From positions 1-53,849 of the forward strand of contig NZ_RHLK01000021.1 of assembly GCF_009757775.1 (NCBI RefSeq): DNA of 53,849 nucleotides. The letters are read 5' to 3'. The stretch comes from Paenibacillus lutrae. GTDB lineage: Bacteria > Bacillota > Bacilli > Paenibacillales > NBRC-103111. Positions 15,597-25,936 of the stretch are shown here, in pieces; the first letter of the stretch is position 1; each line of letters opens with the position of its first letter. A model generated the notes under the pieces. It saw only the letters and a list, made by a program, of their open reading frames with translations, searched no databases and was not told where the DNA came from. Position numbers and translations under genes: made by a program.

Positions 15597-17547
15597 TCTT
15601 CGACTTCCCCTTTCGGCCCGATTTTACTGGCGAAGCTGGTTGAAGCTTAGTCCGTTTGAGATAAACGGCTGCAAGCGGCGGTACGCGAAGCGACAAGCTG
15701 TTCTCGAAACCGTGCATCGGGATTTCCTCGCTGATCAGGGGCTCGGAATTTTTTTGCCCCGAGCCTCCGTAAGCGGGATCATCGCTGTTGAAGACTTCGG
15801 CATAGGCTCCCGCCTTAGGAATCCCGATACGGTAATCCGGATGAACGACCGGGGTGAAGTTGCAGACGACGATCAGATCGTCCTTCTGCTTCTTCCCCTT
15901 CCGGATAAAGGCTACGACGCTTTGCTCATTGTCATCGGGAGAAATCCACTGGAAACCTTCCATCTCATGATCCGCCTGCCACAGCGCGGGCTCCTGCAGA
16001 TAGAAGGTATTCAATGCCTGATTATATGTATGCATTTTGCCGTGCATCTCATAATCAAGAAGGAACCAGTCCAGATCCTCCAGGTCTTTCCATTCATCAA
16101 ATTGGCCGAATTCTCCTCCCATGAAGAGAAGTTTTTTACCGGGGTGACCGGTCATATAACCGTAAAGAACACGGGTATTAGCGAATTTTTGCCAGTAATC
16201 CCCCGGCATTTTATGAAGAATGGAGCGTTTGCCGTGTACCACTTCGTCGTGCGACAGAGGGAGCACATAATTCTCATTAAACGCGTACATAAACGAGAAC
16301 GTAATCAAGTTATGGTGATGCTTGCGGTGAACCGGGTCTAGTTTCATATATTTCAGCATGTCATTCATCCAGCCCATATTCCACTTATAATTAAAACCAA
16401 GCCCGCCCTGATCGACCGGGGACGTCACCATAGGCCAATTCGTGGAGTCCTCAGCCATCATCAGGGCGTGAGGATAGGAGCCGAATACCGCGGTGTTCAG
16501 CTTCTTCAAGAATTCAATTGCAGCCAGATTCTCTTCCCCGCCCTGTGCGTTACGCGTCCATTGATGCTCAGGTTTGCCGAAATTAAGAGACAACATGCTG
16601 GCTACAGCATCTACCCGGATTCCGTCAATATGGAACTCTTCCATCCAGAACATAGCATTGGAAATCAGGAAGCTGTGAACCTCCGGCTTATCAAAATCGA
16701 AAGCGAGTGTCCCCCACTCCGGTTTCTCAGCAAGCTTCGGGTCGTCCGGTTCATACAAAGGCTGTCCGTCGAACTGTCTGAGTCCCTGGGCATCCTTGCA
16801 AAAATGTCCCGGTACCCAGTCCAGTATGACGCCAATTCCTCGCTGATGACAGCGGTCTACAAAATACATGAAATCCTTGGGCTCGCCAAAACGGCTTGTA
16901 GCCGCAAAATATCCGGTAGACTGATACCCCCATGAACGGTCAAAAGGGTGCTCCGATATCGGCATCAGCTCGATGTGGGTATAGCCCATCTGGACCACAT
17001 AGTCCACCAAGTCATCCGCAAGCTCACGATATGTAAGCAGCTCGTCCTCTTCCCGGCTTCTCTTCTTCCACGTGCCCAAATGAACTTCATAGATCGACAT
17101 CGGCTGGTCATAAGAACGTTTGCGCCCCCGTTGACGGCGCCAATTCCCGTCTTTCCATTTATAGCCGTCGAGATTATATAAGCGTGAGGCCGTTCCGGGT
17201 CTTAGCTCCGAATAGAAGGCATAGGGGTCTGCTTTCAGAATAACTCTTCCGTCGGCCGTATGAATTTCGTATTTGTACAAGATGCCCTCGTCCAGGTCAG
17301 GTATCTCCAAAGACCAGATGCCTCCGGAATCCGGCACGGCCTGCATCAGGTGCGCCTCGCCGTTCCATTCGTTAAAGTCACCTACGACTCTTACTTCCCG
17401 GGCATGAGGAGCCCATACGGTAAAACGTACAACCTTGGACTTTCCTTTTTTCTCCACGTGTGCTCCGAATAGGCGATAGCTATAATAATGTGTCCCTTCA
17501 TGGAACAGATAGATGTCTTCAGAGCCGGGGATCTGTTTTCCTGCCAT
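15589..17547 (-). CDS. glgB: 1,4-alpha-glucan branching enzyme GlgB
   Basis: This is a 652-aa protein. The GH13 catalytic triad is intact: Asp313 (IRVDAVAS), Glu366 (MMAEDSTN) and Asp434 ([10 protein letters not shown]). A CBM48 module ([20 protein letters not shown]) occupies about residues 25-115 and the all-beta C-domain ends the protein; a basic tail ([11 protein letters not shown]) follows. It introduces alpha-1,6 branches into glycogen. It is the first gene of glgBCDA, and a good sigma-B type promoter lies 45-70 bases upstream (17592-17617). AAGGGG about 13 bases before ATG 17547 is a rather distant binding site. Confidence 0.95.
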   Translation of the reverse strand: MAGKQIPGSEDIYLFHEGTHYYSYRLFGAHVEKKGKSKVVRFTVWAPHAREVRVVGDFNEWNGEAHLMQAVPDSGGIWSLEIPDLDEGILYKYEIHTADGRVILKADPYAFYSELRPGTASRLYNLDGYKWKDGNWRRQRGRKRSYDQPMSIYEVHLGTWKKRSREEDELLTYRELADDLVDYVVQMGYTHIELMPISEHPFDRSWGYQSTGYFAATSRFGEPKDFMYFVDRCHQRGIGVILDWVPGHFCKDAQGLRQFDGQPLYEPDDPKLAEKPEWGTLAFDFDKPEVHSFLISNAMFWMEEFHIDGIRVDAVASMLSLNFGKPEHQWTRNAQGGEENLAAIEFLKKLNTAVFGSYPHALMMAEDSTNWPMVTSPVDQGGLGFNYKWNMGWMNDMLKYMKLDPVHRKHHHNLITFSFMYAFNENYVLPLSHDEVVHGKRSILHKMPGDYWQKFANTRVLYGYMTGHPGKKLLFMGGEFGQFDEWKDLEDLDWFLLDYEMHGKMHTYNQALNTFYLQEPALWQADHEMEGFQWISPDDNEQSVVAFIRKGKKQKDDLIVVCNFTPVVHPDYRIGIPKAGAYAEVFNSDDPAYGGSGQKNSEPLISEEIPMHGFENSLSLRVPPLAAVYLKRTKLQPASPVKSGRKGKSKNA

Positions 17548-17591
17548 TTATGCGTTTACCCCTTCCCCTTCTTAACTATACTCATATTCTT

Positions 17592-17617
17592 GTACCCCGA
17601 TAAGCCTTGTGTGAAAC
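17592..17617 (-). promoter_or_regulatory. Candidate sigma-B promoter of glgBCDA
   Basis: On the minus strand GTTTCA, a 14-base spacer, and GGGTAC, matching the sigma-B pattern GTTTAA-N12/15-GGGWAW in 10 of 12 positions. It is placed so that transcription would begin about 35-40 bases before the glgB ATG. The same form (GTTTC, N14, GGGTA) recurs upstream of rsbV, dps and glsB in this window. Confidence 0.7.
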
Positions 17618-17649
17618 GATAAATGCCTGTTTATGAGGCGGGAATTTGC

Positions 17650-17678
17650 TTTATTCCACAACCCTTATGTTGTACAAT
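17650..17678 (+). promoter_or_regulatory. Weak candidate sigma-A promoter for the methyltransferase gene
   Basis: TACAAT at 17673-17678 is a good -10 element, but the -35 at 17 bases (TTTATT) is poor. The leader to the start at 17863 would be about 175 bases and contains two short hairpins (ATGCAGCTTCTGCAT and TTCCGCTAAGCGGAG). Confidence 0.35.
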
Positions 17679-17862
17679 AGATGCTTAGAATGCAGCTTCT
17701 GCATGTAAGCTTCCGCTAAGCGGAGTTCGGACTTTGTGCGGGAAGAGATTTGGTGCCGAATCTTTGAATACAAGCGAAGAGATCGGCAGATGTTTAGCAG
17801 CAGATGTACCTATCATGAGTAATGACGCACATTTTGATGCGAAGAAAGAAGGAAAACAACCT

Positions 17863-18729
17863 ATGTATATAGCTAACCGTTGGAACGATTATGAACTGCT
17901 GGACACCGGGGGAGGAGAAAAACTGGAACGCTGGGGTTCCTATGTACTGCGTCGTCCCGATCCGCAAATCATTTGGCCGCTCCACATGGAGACGGCGCAG
18001 TGGAAACAGGCTGCCGGGCGTTATCAGCGCAGCTCTTCAGGCGGAGGCAGCTGGGATTTCCGCCAGACACTCCCCGAGCGCTGGACCATAGCCTATGATA
18101 ACAAGCTGCGTTTTCACATTAAGCCGACCGGCTTTAAGCATACCGGCCTTTTCCCTGAGCAAGCGGCGAATTGGGACTGGATGATCGAGAAAATCCAGAA
18201 TGCGGGCAGACCGATCAAGGTACTTAATTTGTTTGCCTATACAGGCGGGGCAACTGTAGCCTGCGCCTACGCCGGAGCTTCCGTCGTACATGTGGATGCT
18301 TCCAAAGGCGTCGTGCAGTGGGCCAAAGAAAACGTGGAGCTTTCCGGACTCGCGGACCGGCATGTACGTTTTATTACCGACGATGTCTTTAAGTTCGTCC
18401 AGCGTGAGCAGCGCCGCGGCAATAAATATGACGCGATAATTATGGACCCCCCGTCTTACGGACGCGGACCGAGCGGTGAAACATGGAAACTGGAAGACGA
18501 CCTGTATCCTTTTGTGGAGACATGTACTTCTATCCTGTCGGACAATCCTCTGTTCCTGCTCGTCAATTCTTATACAACCGGGATCTCTTCCACCGTGCTT
18601 AAGAATATCCTGACAATGGCGATGCATCATAGATACGGCGGCAGCATCTCCTCCGGCGAAATCGGCCTGCCGATTACCGCCAGCGGGCTTACGCTGCCGT
18701 GCGGTATTCTCGGACGCTGGGAGGCCTAG
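17863..18729 (+). CDS. Class I SAM-dependent (rRNA cytosine-type) methyltransferase
   Basis: This is a 288-aa protein. ATG 17863 is chosen for AAGGAAAA nine bases upstream; an upstream frame to 17734 lacks one. The SAM-binding core lies at about residues 118-150 (VLNLFAYTGGATVACAYAG, then VVHVDAS) and the catalytic motif IIMDPPSYGRG near 200. Both fit the PF10672 / RlmK-RlmI type family that methylates cytosine or guanine in 23S rRNA. The N-terminal part is short and lacks a PUA domain. The exact target nucleotide is unknown. The following RluA gene starts 3 bases after its stop, supporting a two-gene RNA-modification operon. Confidence 0.85.
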   Translation: MYIANRWNDYELLDTGGGEKLERWGSYVLRRPDPQIIWPLHMETAQWKQAAGRYQRSSSGGGSWDFRQTLPERWTIAYDNKLRFHIKPTGFKHTGLFPEQAANWDWMIEKIQNAGRPIKVLNLFAYTGGATVACAYAGASVVHVDASKGVVQWAKENVELSGLADRHVRFITDDVFKFVQREQRRGNKYDAIIMDPPSYGRGPSGETWKLEDDLYPFVETCTSILSDNPLFLLVNSYTTGISSTVLKNILTMAMHHRYGGSISSGEIGLPITASGLTLPCGILGRWEA

Positions 18730-18732
18730 AAG

Positions 18733-19470
18733 ATGGCAGGACCCCAACATGCCGAAGACGGGGCGGCAATTCCCGTCTTGTATGAGGACAACCATGTGCT
18801 GGTCGTGGAGAAACCCGTCAACATGCCCACGCAGGAGGACAGTTCACGTGATCCGGACCTTTTGAGTGTGCTCAAGGAAGACTTGAAGCGCCGCCACCGG
18901 AAGCCCGGCAACGTCTTCCTCGGTCTGGTTCACCGGCTCGACCGCCCTGTAGGCGGCGTGATGGTGTTCGCCAAGACATCCAAAGCCGCTTCGCGGCTGT
19001 CGGACAGCGTACGCACCCGGACGTTCGACAAGACGTACGTCGCGGTGGTGCGCGGCAAGCCGAAGGAGCCGCAGGGCTCCCTCCGGCACTGGCTGCTGAA
19101 AGATACGCGGACGAATACCGTCAGCGTAGTCAAGCCCGGCCTCGATGGGGCCAAAGAAGCGCTGCTTGACTACCGGGTGCTGGGCAGCGCCGAAGGGCTG
19201 AGCCTCATCCTGGTCAAGCTGCATACAGGCCGGCCCCATCAGATCCGCGTACAGCTCGCGGCCATCGGCTGCCCGCTGTACGGGGACCAGCGCTACGGTG
19301 CGGGGATCAACGAGCCGGGCCAGCAGCTTGCGCTGTGGTCGGCCCGCTTGTCATTCCCGCACCCCACACTGCCAGAGACGCTGACCTTCATGTCCGCTCC
19401 CCCGGAGCGGCATCCCTGGTTCCTCTGGCAGGAACTAATTCGCAACCTTCCCCAGCAGATACACGAGTAA
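18733..19470 (+). CDS. RluA family RNA pseudouridine synthase
   Basis: This is a 245-aa protein. GGAGG inside the preceding gene end lies eight bases before ATG 18733, so the two genes are translationally linked. The catalytic motif HRLDRP (Asp70) and the GRPHQIR block near residue 165 are complete. There is no S4 domain, as in many short RluA-type proteins. It isomerises uridine in rRNA or tRNA; the target is not identifiable. Codon GC is high across the gene. Its last 36 bases overlap the convergent MarR gene. Confidence 0.88.
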   Translation: MAGPQHAEDGAAIPVLYEDNHVLVVEKPVNMPTQEDSSRDPDLLSVLKEDLKRRHRKPGNVFLGLVHRLDRPVGGVMVFAKTSKAASRLSDSVRTRTFDKTYVAVVRGKPKEPQGSLRHWLLKDTRTNTVSVVKPGLDGAKEALLDYRVLGSAEGLSLILVKLHTGRPHQIRVQLAAIGCPLYGDQRYGAGINEPGQQLALWSARLSFPHPTLPETLTFMSAPPERHPWFLWQELIRNLPQQIHE

Positions 19471-19839
19471 CTGCTGATTATGAGCGGAAATGCGGCCCAG
19501 ATACGATTCGAGCACTTCCTGGCGAATTTGTAATCCGCGGTCTCTTTCCGCTTTTCCTTTATCTGTAGACACTACCCAGACCACTCTGCGGTCCTTCTCA
19601 TCCCGGCTCCGGGTAATCAGCCCCGCTCGTTCCATCCGGTCCAGCAAAGTCGTAACCGCTGCTGGCGTTGTAGTCAAATATTCAATAAAGTCAGAAGGTT
19701 TCATGGTTCCATGGGCTTCCAATACCTCCAGCACATGCAGCTGTCCTTCTGTAATCGTTGGTGCCAATTGGTCATCCATATTGGATTTGAGCTCCTTGGA
19801 AAGTTTCGTCCATAGTTTCGCAAATTCGACTGAATACAA
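19435..19839 (-). CDS. MarR family transcriptional regulator
   Basis: This is a 134-aa protein. A TTG start at 19839 is chosen because GGAGGAG lies about eight bases before it within the longer frame, whereas the upstream ATG codons have no binding site. The winged-helix region spans about 30-105 (TITEGQLHVLEVLEAHGTMK, then DFIEYLTTTPAAVTTLLDRM, and the wing DEKDRRVVWVV). The length and the helical C-terminus for dimerisation are typical. The ligand is unknown. The gene is convergent with rluA. No obvious target beyond possible autoregulation; a 13-bp palindrome (20003-20015) lies upstream. Confidence 0.85.
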   Translation of the reverse strand: MYSVEFAKLWTKLSKELKSNMDDQLAPTITEGQLHVLEVLEAHGTMKPSDFIEYLTTTPAAVTTLLDRMERAGLITRSRDEKDRRVVWVVSTDKGKAERDRGLQIRQEVLESYLGRISAHNQQLLVYLLGKVAN

Positions 19840-20216
19840 TGCAATCACTCCTCCGATTTCAAGGCTCATCCATATCTTCCTTTTCAAGTATAGCATGGGT
19901 GCAATGGCGAAATATAGGTTAATGACGTTAATACTTTAAGACAGCAAAGGGGGCGTTTCGCGCCGTTTCGCTAAGTTACCGCAGCCGCAAAAAGAAAAGT
20001 TGTCCGAATTTCGGATAAGAAAGAGTCCCGGATGCAGAACTTAAGTCCGGAGGAAAATCCAGTCGCTCCTCTACTCGTATGAAACCCTTATTTCATATCC
20101 CTTCGGAATACACTCACTTCCCCGCAGGGCGGCTCCGGCACTTTTCTGGGCTCCCTGACATACAATAAAACGAAACAAATGTTGTTTAATCCTGATCCGT
20201 TAAGGGGGTTTGCCAT

Positions 20217-20384
20217 ATGGACGCAAAAAAAAGCGCGCTTGGTCAGCGCGCTCTCGATCTTGGTTTACTGAAAGACTCCGGGTGGCTCAATCGTCTCGAT
20301 GAAGAGGTCCCCCTGTGGGTCGTACTGGAAATTGCATTTCGGCTCATGGATACCATGGATCCGCCTACCACCAGCTATGATTAA
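20217..20384 (+). CDS. Probable small acidic protein, 55 aa
   Basis: This is a 55-codon frame beginning MDAKKSALGQRALDLGLLKD, with AAGGGGG nine bases before ATG 20217. The sequence predicts two amphipathic helices, with a central Trp-rich part (SGWLNRLDEEVPLWVVLEIA) and an acidic, Pro-rich end. It is not recognised as a known family. Codon use resembles the neighbours. A terminator of parC (20390-20416) directly follows on the other strand, so no space is left for a longer reading. The stretch 19840-20216 upstream holds no other gene. Confidence 0.6.
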   Translation: MDAKKSALGQRALDLGLLKDSGWLNRLDEEVPLWVVLEIAFRLMDTMDPPTTSYD

Positions 20385-20389
20385 ACTCG

Positions 20390-20416
20390 GTTAAACAAAG
20401 GGGCGCTCAGCCCCTG
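20390..20416 (-). terminator. Intrinsic terminator of parC
   Basis: On the minus strand AGGGGC, loop TGAGC, GCCCCT, followed by TTGTTTAA. It lies 33 bases after the parC stop. Confidence 0.65.
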
Positions 20417-20448
20417 CCGGATACTCCGGCCCGATCAGGATCAGGACA

Positions 20449-22890
20449 TCAGGACTGGGGACTGCGGAGAATCACGGGAATCGTGTCGCCTTTGGAGACC
20501 GGAACCAGCTGTTTACCAACCGATTTGCGGTCATCTAGCGGTGCCTGATTAGTCATGAATACGGTTTTCTCCCCGCGGCTGTCATAAGCAATGATTTCGT
20601 AATCCTGCTTCACGAAGAACATTCCGACAAGCTCGCTTCCGTTGGATCTTACCCGTCTGCCTTCTTTAAATTCAAACGTCACAATTCCTTTTCCCCCGCG
20701 TCCTTGCTGCGGATAATCGACGAGCAGGGTACGTTTGGCATAGCCCAGATCCGAGATTACAAGCACTTCTCCCTCGTCACCATACACCCAGTCCGCACCG
20801 ATGACTTCATCACCGTCACGCAGTTGCAGCCCTCTCACTCCGGCAGCTGCACGTCCCATTGAATTAATTTCTTCTTCGCGGAAACGGATGCTCATTCCCT
20901 GCTTGGTTACCAGCAGAATATCTTTCGTGCCGTCACTCAGCTGGACATGCAGGATTTCGTCCCCAGCCCCGACTTTAGCCGCTACGAGTCCGCCGGACCG
21001 GTTCGTGCTGTACTCCTTCAAGTCCGTTCTTTTAATCTGGCCCTTGCGGGTGACAAAGACTAATGATTTGCCTGGCTCATCAAAATGCTTAACCGGAATT
21101 ACATTTACAATCCGGTCTTCTTTGGCGATCGGAATCACATTCACGATAGCGGTTCCGTTTTCTTTCCACTTGTATTCCGGAATTTGATGAACCGGAAGCA
21201 GGAAATACTGGCCTTTATTTGTAAAAATAAGCATGCTTTCAATGGTGTTAATTTCCTTAACATGGCGTAAATAGTCGCCTTCCTTCAGGCCGGTAGTGTT
21301 AATATCCCCGCCCGAACGAGTAAAGGAAAGCATGCTTGTGCGCTTAATATAACCGTCATTGGACAACGTCACCAGCACATCTTCGGGTGTCACCATAACT
21401 TCGAGATTGACTTTAATTTCTTCCACTTCGTTCTGGATCTCACAACGGCGGTCGATTCCGAACTTGCTGCGGATTTCGTTCATCTCTTCTTTAATGACAC
21501 CCATGAGCTTCTTGGCGCTGCCCAGAATGCCTCTTAAATACGCTACGGTTTTCATCACGTCTTTGAGTTCTTTATCCAGCGTCGTTATTTCCAGGTTCGT
21601 CAGACGGTACAATTGCAAGACTAGAATGGCATCTGCCTGACGCTCTGTAAAACCGAAACTCGTCACGAGATTTTTCTGGGCATCCAGACGGTTCTTGGAA
21701 GCCTTGATCGTCGCAATCACTTCATCCAGAATGTTGAGAGCTTTAACAAGCCCTTCCAGAACATGCGCGCGGTCTTCCGCTCTCTCCAGATCATACTGGG
21801 AACGGAAGGTGACGACTTCTTTCTGGTGCTCAATGTAAGCGGACAGCATGTCTTTGACGCCCAATTGTTTCGGGGTCTTGTTTACAATGGCGACCATGTT
21901 GAAGTTATATGTCACCTGCAAATCAGTTTTTTTCAATAAATAAGCGAGAATCCCCTGGGCATCTGCTTCTTTTTTGAGTTCGACGACGATTCTGAGGCCA
22001 AGACGGCCGCTTTCGTCCCGAACTTCCGCGATTCCTTCGACCTTCTTCTCCAGCCGGATATTCTCAATGGCCGTAACAAGGCGGGATTTGACGACCTGAT
22101 AAGGAATCTCCGTCACCACGATTTGCTGGCGGCCGGCTTTAAGATCCTCAATGGCGGTCTTGGAGCGGAGATAAATACGGCCTTTACCGGTGCGGTAAGC
22201 ATCGCGTATTCCTTCTTCGCCCATGATGATGCCACCGGTCGGGAAATCCGGCCCTTTCATGTACTTCATCAGATCCTCAACGTCCAGATCCGGAGAATCC
22301 ATCAGCGCCACACAAGCATCAATAACCTCGCGGAGGTTATGCGGTGGTATCTCAGTGGCAAAGCCCGATGATATTCCGCTGACTCCGTTGACGAGCAAGT
22401 TAGGATAACGGGCCGGCAATACAACCGGTTCTTTGGTCGTATTGTCGAAGTTATCCTTGAAAGCCACCGTACGCTTCTCAATATCGCGCAGCAGCTCCAT
22501 CGCAATCTGCGACAGCCTGGCTTCCGTATAACGCATAGCTGCGGCAGGGTCATCATCAATCGAACCCCAGTTGCCGTGACCGTCAACGAGCATATGGCCC
22601 ATCTTCCACGGCTGGGTCATCCGGACCATTCCCTCGTAAATCGAGGAATCCCCGTGAGGATGGTAATTACCCATAACGTCACCGACGGTTTTGGCTGACT
22701 TGCGGTACGTCTTGTCCGGCGTATTCCCTGCATCGTACATCGCGTACAGAATCCGGCGCTGTACAGGTTTCAGGCCGTCCCGAACGTCGGGAATCGCCCG
22801 GTCTTGAATAATATACTTGGAATAGCGGCCGAATCTGTCCCCGACCACCTCTTCGAGAAATGCTGGTAAAAACTGTTCCAAACTGCTCAA
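20449..22890 (-). CDS. parC: DNA topoisomerase IV subunit A (ParC/GrlA)
   Basis: This is an 813-aa protein with a TTG start at 22890, seven bases after GAGGTGA. The N-terminal winged-helix and tower domain contains the catalytic tyrosine in [11 protein letters not shown] (about Tyr123). The quinolone-resistance region reads [14 protein letters not shown], with Ser and Glu at the usual positions, so no common resistance change is seen. The C-terminal beta-pinwheel (about 495-800) has repeated [12 protein letters not shown]-type blades. With ParE it decatenates daughter chromosomes. The start is 25 bases after the parE stop, so parE-parC is one operon. Confidence 0.95.
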   Translation of the reverse strand: MSSLEQFLPAFLEEVVGDRFGRYSKYIIQDRAIPDVRDGLKPVQRRILYAMYDAGNTPDKTYRKSAKTVGDVMGNYHPHGDSSIYEGMVRMTQPWKMGHMLVDGHGNWGSIDDDPAAAMRYTEARLSQIAMELLRDIEKRTVAFKDNFDNTTKEPVVLPARYPNLLVNGVSGISSGFATEIPPHNLREVIDACVALMDSPDLDVEDLMKYMKGPDFPTGGIIMGEEGIRDAYRTGKGRIYLRSKTAIEDLKAGRQQIVVTEIPYQVVKSRLVTAIENIRLEKKVEGIAEVRDESGRLGLRIVVELKKEADAQGILAYLLKKTDLQVTYNFNMVAIVNKTPKQLGVKDMLSAYIEHQKEVVTFRSQYDLERAEDRAHVLEGLVKALNILDEVIATIKASKNRLDAQKNLVTSFGFTERQADAILVLQLYRLTNLEITTLDKELKDVMKTVAYLRGILGSAKKLMGVIKEEMNEIRSKFGIDRRCEIQNEVEEIKVNLEVMVTPEDVLVTLSNDGYIKRTSMLSFTRSGGDINTTGLKEGDYLRHVKEINTIESMLIFTNKGQYFLLPVHQIPEYKWKENGTAIVNVIPIAKEDRIVNVIPVKHFDEPGKSLVFVTRKGQIKRTDLKEYSTNRSGGLVAAKVGAGDEILHVQLSDGTKDILLVTKQGMSIRFREEEINSMGRAAAGVRGLQLRDGDEVIGADWVYGDEGEVLVISDLGYAKRTLLVDYPQQGRGGKGIVTFEFKEGRRVRSNGSELVGMFFVKQDYEIIAYDSRGEKTVFMTNQAPLDDRKSVGKQLVPVSKGDTIPVILRSPQS

Positions 22891-22915
22891 CTTGGTTCAC
22901 CTCTAACCGTTCAGG

Positions 22916-24889
22916 TCACTCTTCATATTCGGTAAAGTCCACATTCTCGATAATCCAGCGCTTCCGCGGATCCACCTTGTCACCCATCAGCGTCGATACC
23001 CTGCGCTCCGCTTTGGCCGCATCTTCGATCTGCACCTTAAGCAGCGTACGTGTCTCCGGGTCCATCGTCGTTTCCCATAGCTGATCCGGATTCATCTCGC
23101 CTAGACCTTTGTAGCGCTGAAGTTCCAGTCCTTTACCCAATTCTTTATTCAGTGCCTGAAGCTGATCTTCTGTCCACGCATAGTGCACCGTGTTCTTCTT
23201 ATTGGATTTTTTGGTCACTTTAAAAAGCGGCGGCTGTGCAATATAGATTTTCCCGTTGTCGATCAAAGGCTTCATGTAGCGGTAGAAAAACGTCAGCAGC
23301 AGCACTTGAATGTGCGCCCCGTCCGTATCCGCATCCGTCATAATGATAATCTTGCCGTAATTGCTCTCATCCACGGCAAATTCCGAGCCTACACCCGCCC
23401 CGATCGTCGCGATGATCGCCTTGTATTCGTCGTTCTTCAAAATATCCGCCAGCTTGGCCTTCTCCGGATTCATCGGCTTGCCTTTGAGCGGCAAAATCGC
23501 CTGGTGTTTCGAATCCCTTCCCTGCTTAGCCGAGCCGCCTGCGGAATCTCCCTCCACGATGAAAAGCTCATTGCGCGCATAATCTTTGGACTGTGCCGGT
23601 GTCAGCTTCCCGCCAAGATTGGAGCTTTCACTGCGGCCTTTCTTGCCGCTGCGCACTTCCTCGCGGGCTTTGCGCGCGGCTTCGCGGGCTCTGGCCGACT
23701 GGACGGCTTTCTTCAGCATCATCTGTGCGATCTGGGGGTTCTCCTCCAGGAAGACAGCCATTTTCTCGGTCACGATGGCGTCCACCGCGCTTCTTGCTGA
23801 AGCACTGCCGAGCTGGTCCTTGGTCTGCCCGACGAACTCCACTTCGCTCATCTTGATGTTAATGACCGCCATCATGCCTTCACGAAGGTCCGTACCGTCG
23901 AGATTCTTGTCTTTTTCCTTCAAAATTGCCGTTTTACGGGCATACTCGTTCATTGCGCGCGTGTAAGCAGTCTTAAACCCGGTCTCATGGGTACCGCCGC
24001 CGCGTGTCGGAATCGAGTTGACGAACGATGCCAGCGTCTCCGTATAGCCATCGTTGTACTGCAAAGCCACCTCGACTTCAATATCGTCTCTTTCCGCCGC
24101 AAAATGAACAACATCGTGAAGTACGGTCTTGTTCTCATTGAGAAACTTCACAAACTCACTCGCGCCGCCGTCGTATTTGAACGTCTGGGATGCATCGGTT
24201 CTTTCGTCCTTCACAAGCACTTCCAGTCCTGAATTCAGGAAAGCAATTTCCTGCAGACGCTCCGAAAGCGTATCGTAACTGATAGATATTCCATTCTGGA
24301 AGACTCTCCGGTCAGGCTTGAACGTAACCCGGGTACCCGTTTTGTTCGTTGTACCCGTCACTTCAAGACCTGTGGACGGCTCGCCTACATGTTCGATGCC
24401 CTTCTCGTCAATCCAGTACTCGAAGCGCTGTTTATGTATTTTGCCGTCGCGGAAAATCGTCACTTCCAGCCATTCCGACAGAGCATTCGTTACCGATGCT
24501 CCTACTCCGTGAAGTCCCCCCGATTTCTTGTAGCCTCCGCCGCCGAACTTGCCGCCGGCGTGCAAAATCGTAAATACAACCTGCGGTGTCGGAATGCCCA
24601 TTTTGTGCATGCCGGTTGGAATACCGCGTCCATTGTCCTGAACCGTGACTGCTCCGTCTTTATGGAGAATCACTTCAATTTTGGAACCATGTTTCGCGAG
24701 GTGTTCATCGACCGCATTATCGACGATTTCCCAAACCAGATGATGCAGTCCTGAAGAGCTGGTACTGCCGATATACATGCCAGGTCTTTTCCTGACGGCA
24801 GTCAGCCCCTCCAGTACCTGAATCGCGTCCGCATCGTAATCCGACGTCTGGTTGGATTGATTCGTCATGATCTCTAGCTGCTCGGTCAT
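22916..24889 (-). CDS. parE: DNA topoisomerase IV subunit B (ParE/GrlB)
   Basis: This is a 657-aa protein; AAGGAGG lies seven bases before ATG 24889. The GHKL ATPase domain has VDNAVDEHLA and GRGIPTGMH (residues about 57-95). The transducer domain follows, and then the TOPRIM domain with EGDSAGGSAKQGRD and DTDGAHIQVLLLTF. The length is typical for ParE and shorter than GyrB. It provides the ATP-driven gate for ParC. It is the first gene of parE-parC; an ABC permease gene ends 54 bases upstream. Confidence 0.95.
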   Translation of the reverse strand: MTEQLEIMTNQSNQTSDYDADAIQVLEGLTAVRKRPGMYIGSTSSSGLHHLVWEIVDNAVDEHLAKHGSKIEVILHKDGAVTVQDNGRGIPTGMHKMGIPTPQVVFTILHAGGKFGGGGYKKSGGLHGVGASVTNALSEWLEVTIFRDGKIHKQRFEYWIDEKGIEHVGEPSTGLEVTGTTNKTGTRVTFKPDRRVFQNGISISYDTLSERLQEIAFLNSGLEVLVKDERTDASQTFKYDGGASEFVKFLNENKTVLHDVVHFAAERDDIEVEVALQYNDGYTETLASFVNSIPTRGGGTHETGFKTAYTRAMNEYARKTAILKEKDKNLDGTDLREGMMAVINIKMSEVEFVGQTKDQLGSASARSAVDAIVTEKMAVFLEENPQIAQMMLKKAVQSARAREAARKAREEVRSGKKGRSESSNLGGKLTPAQSKDYARNELFIVEGDSAGGSAKQGRDSKHQAILPLKGKPMNPEKAKLADILKNDEYKAIIATIGAGVGSEFAVDESNYGKIIIMTDADTDGAHIQVLLLTFFYRYMKPLIDNGKIYIAQPPLFKVTKKSNKKNTVHYAWTEDQLQALNKELGKGLELQRYKGLGEMNPDQLWETTMDPETRTLLKVQIEDAAKAERRVSTLMGDKVDPRKRWIIENVDFTEYEE

Positions 24890-24943
24890 CGAAGAGCCTC
24901 CTTCTTTCCTTTTCCATTCCCGGTTGGGTCCATACGTATCCTG

Positions 24944-25936
24944 TTAATTTAAAATATCTTTACGGGTGAATACCCCGAACGAAATAATAAGCGATGCCAA
25001 AGTCCATACGGATAGAACCGTCAGCGAGAAGCCAAGGCTCATTCCTTTGATCGGCGGCAGAGCCCCCGTCATGTAATCCGTCAGCTTCAGATTCACCATA
25101 AACAAGTATTTGGCAGTTTCCCAGGATGATACCATATTCGTCAGAATATTGCCCGAAATTAAAACCGCCAGCATGATGCCCATACCTGCTGCCGTTGAAC
25201 GGACAAGTACAGAAAACATCAAGGAAAGCATCGCAACCACGATCCCTACAAACCAGACAAGGCCGGTTTGCATCAACAAATATTTCCACTGGCTGATTGC
25301 ATGAACGCCGCTCAGATCAACTTCTCCACCGCTCGCTTTAAAGCCGGTAAAGACCGGCATATTCCATCCCCCATACCCGAAAATAAGGCCGGATATGAGA
25401 TAACAGAGCGCTGCGGTGGACAAAACAATCAAGGAAACAAAAAGGATAAGCGTGATCAACTTGCTCATTAGGATTTTCCATCGCTTTACCGGTCTTGTCA
25501 ACAACAATTTAATCGTCCCGGTCGAATGTTCCGAAGACATGATGTCGGCAGCAACCACCATAATGATTAACGGAATGAACAGAGAAATCGAGTTATTCAG
25601 GAACTCGCGCGTGAATGTCACCCCGCTCGGAGACACCGGATTTATATTATGATCGAGATAATATTGGGATATTTTTATTTGTGCCCGCCTGAACTCTTTC
25701 CATTCCTCCGGTACGCGTGCAGACCCCAGACTCCGCTGGTAATCTACGATCTTCTGCCTCTCCTGCGCTTTCCAGTCCGTCGTTCCAAACTGCTTAAGCG
25801 TATTCTGCGAAACACGCATTTGTGCATATGTAAACATCGGAATAAGTGCGACAAGAATAAGGATGACGACCATAAACCGCCTTTTTTTGATCATTTTGAT
25901 GCTTTCGTTTTGGACGAGCGCCGTCATATTACCCAA
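24944..25936 (-). CDS. ABC-2 type transporter permease
   Basis: This is an about 330-aa membrane protein. The start is uncertain: TTG 25936 sits eight bases after GGAGGG and overlaps the upstream stop, while ATG 25927 follows the stop directly (TAATATG) and would give 327 aa. The first TM (about 22-40) is followed by a long extracytoplasmic loop of about 90 residues and then five more TMs, as in ABC-2 permeases such as those of NatB or YhaP type. The motif SSEHSTGTIKLLLTRPVKRW is the cytoplasmic coupling region. It pairs with the ATPase gene whose end it overlaps. Substrate unknown. Confidence 0.85.
   Translation of the reverse strand: MGNMTALVQNESIKMIKKRRFMVVILILVALIPMFTYAQMRVSQNTLKQFGTTDWKAQERQKIVDYQRSLGSARVPEEWKEFRRAQIKISQYYLDHNINPVSPSGVTFTREFLNNSISLFIPLIIMVVAADIMSSEHSTGTIKLLLTRPVKRWKILMSKLITLILFVSLIVLSTAALCYLISGLIFGYGGWNMPVFTGFKASGGEVDLSGVHAISQWKYLLMQTGLVWFVGIVVAMLSLMFSVLVRSTAAGMGIMLAVLISGNILTNMVSSWETAKYLFMVNLKLTDYMTGALPPIKGMSLGFSLTVLSVWTLASLIISFGVFTRKDILN

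Noticed and set aside
20003-20015. TCCGAA-T-TTCGGA palindrome upstream of marR
   Set aside because: Short and about 165 bases from the marR start; could be a MarR operator but a 6-1-6 match of this size is weak evidence.
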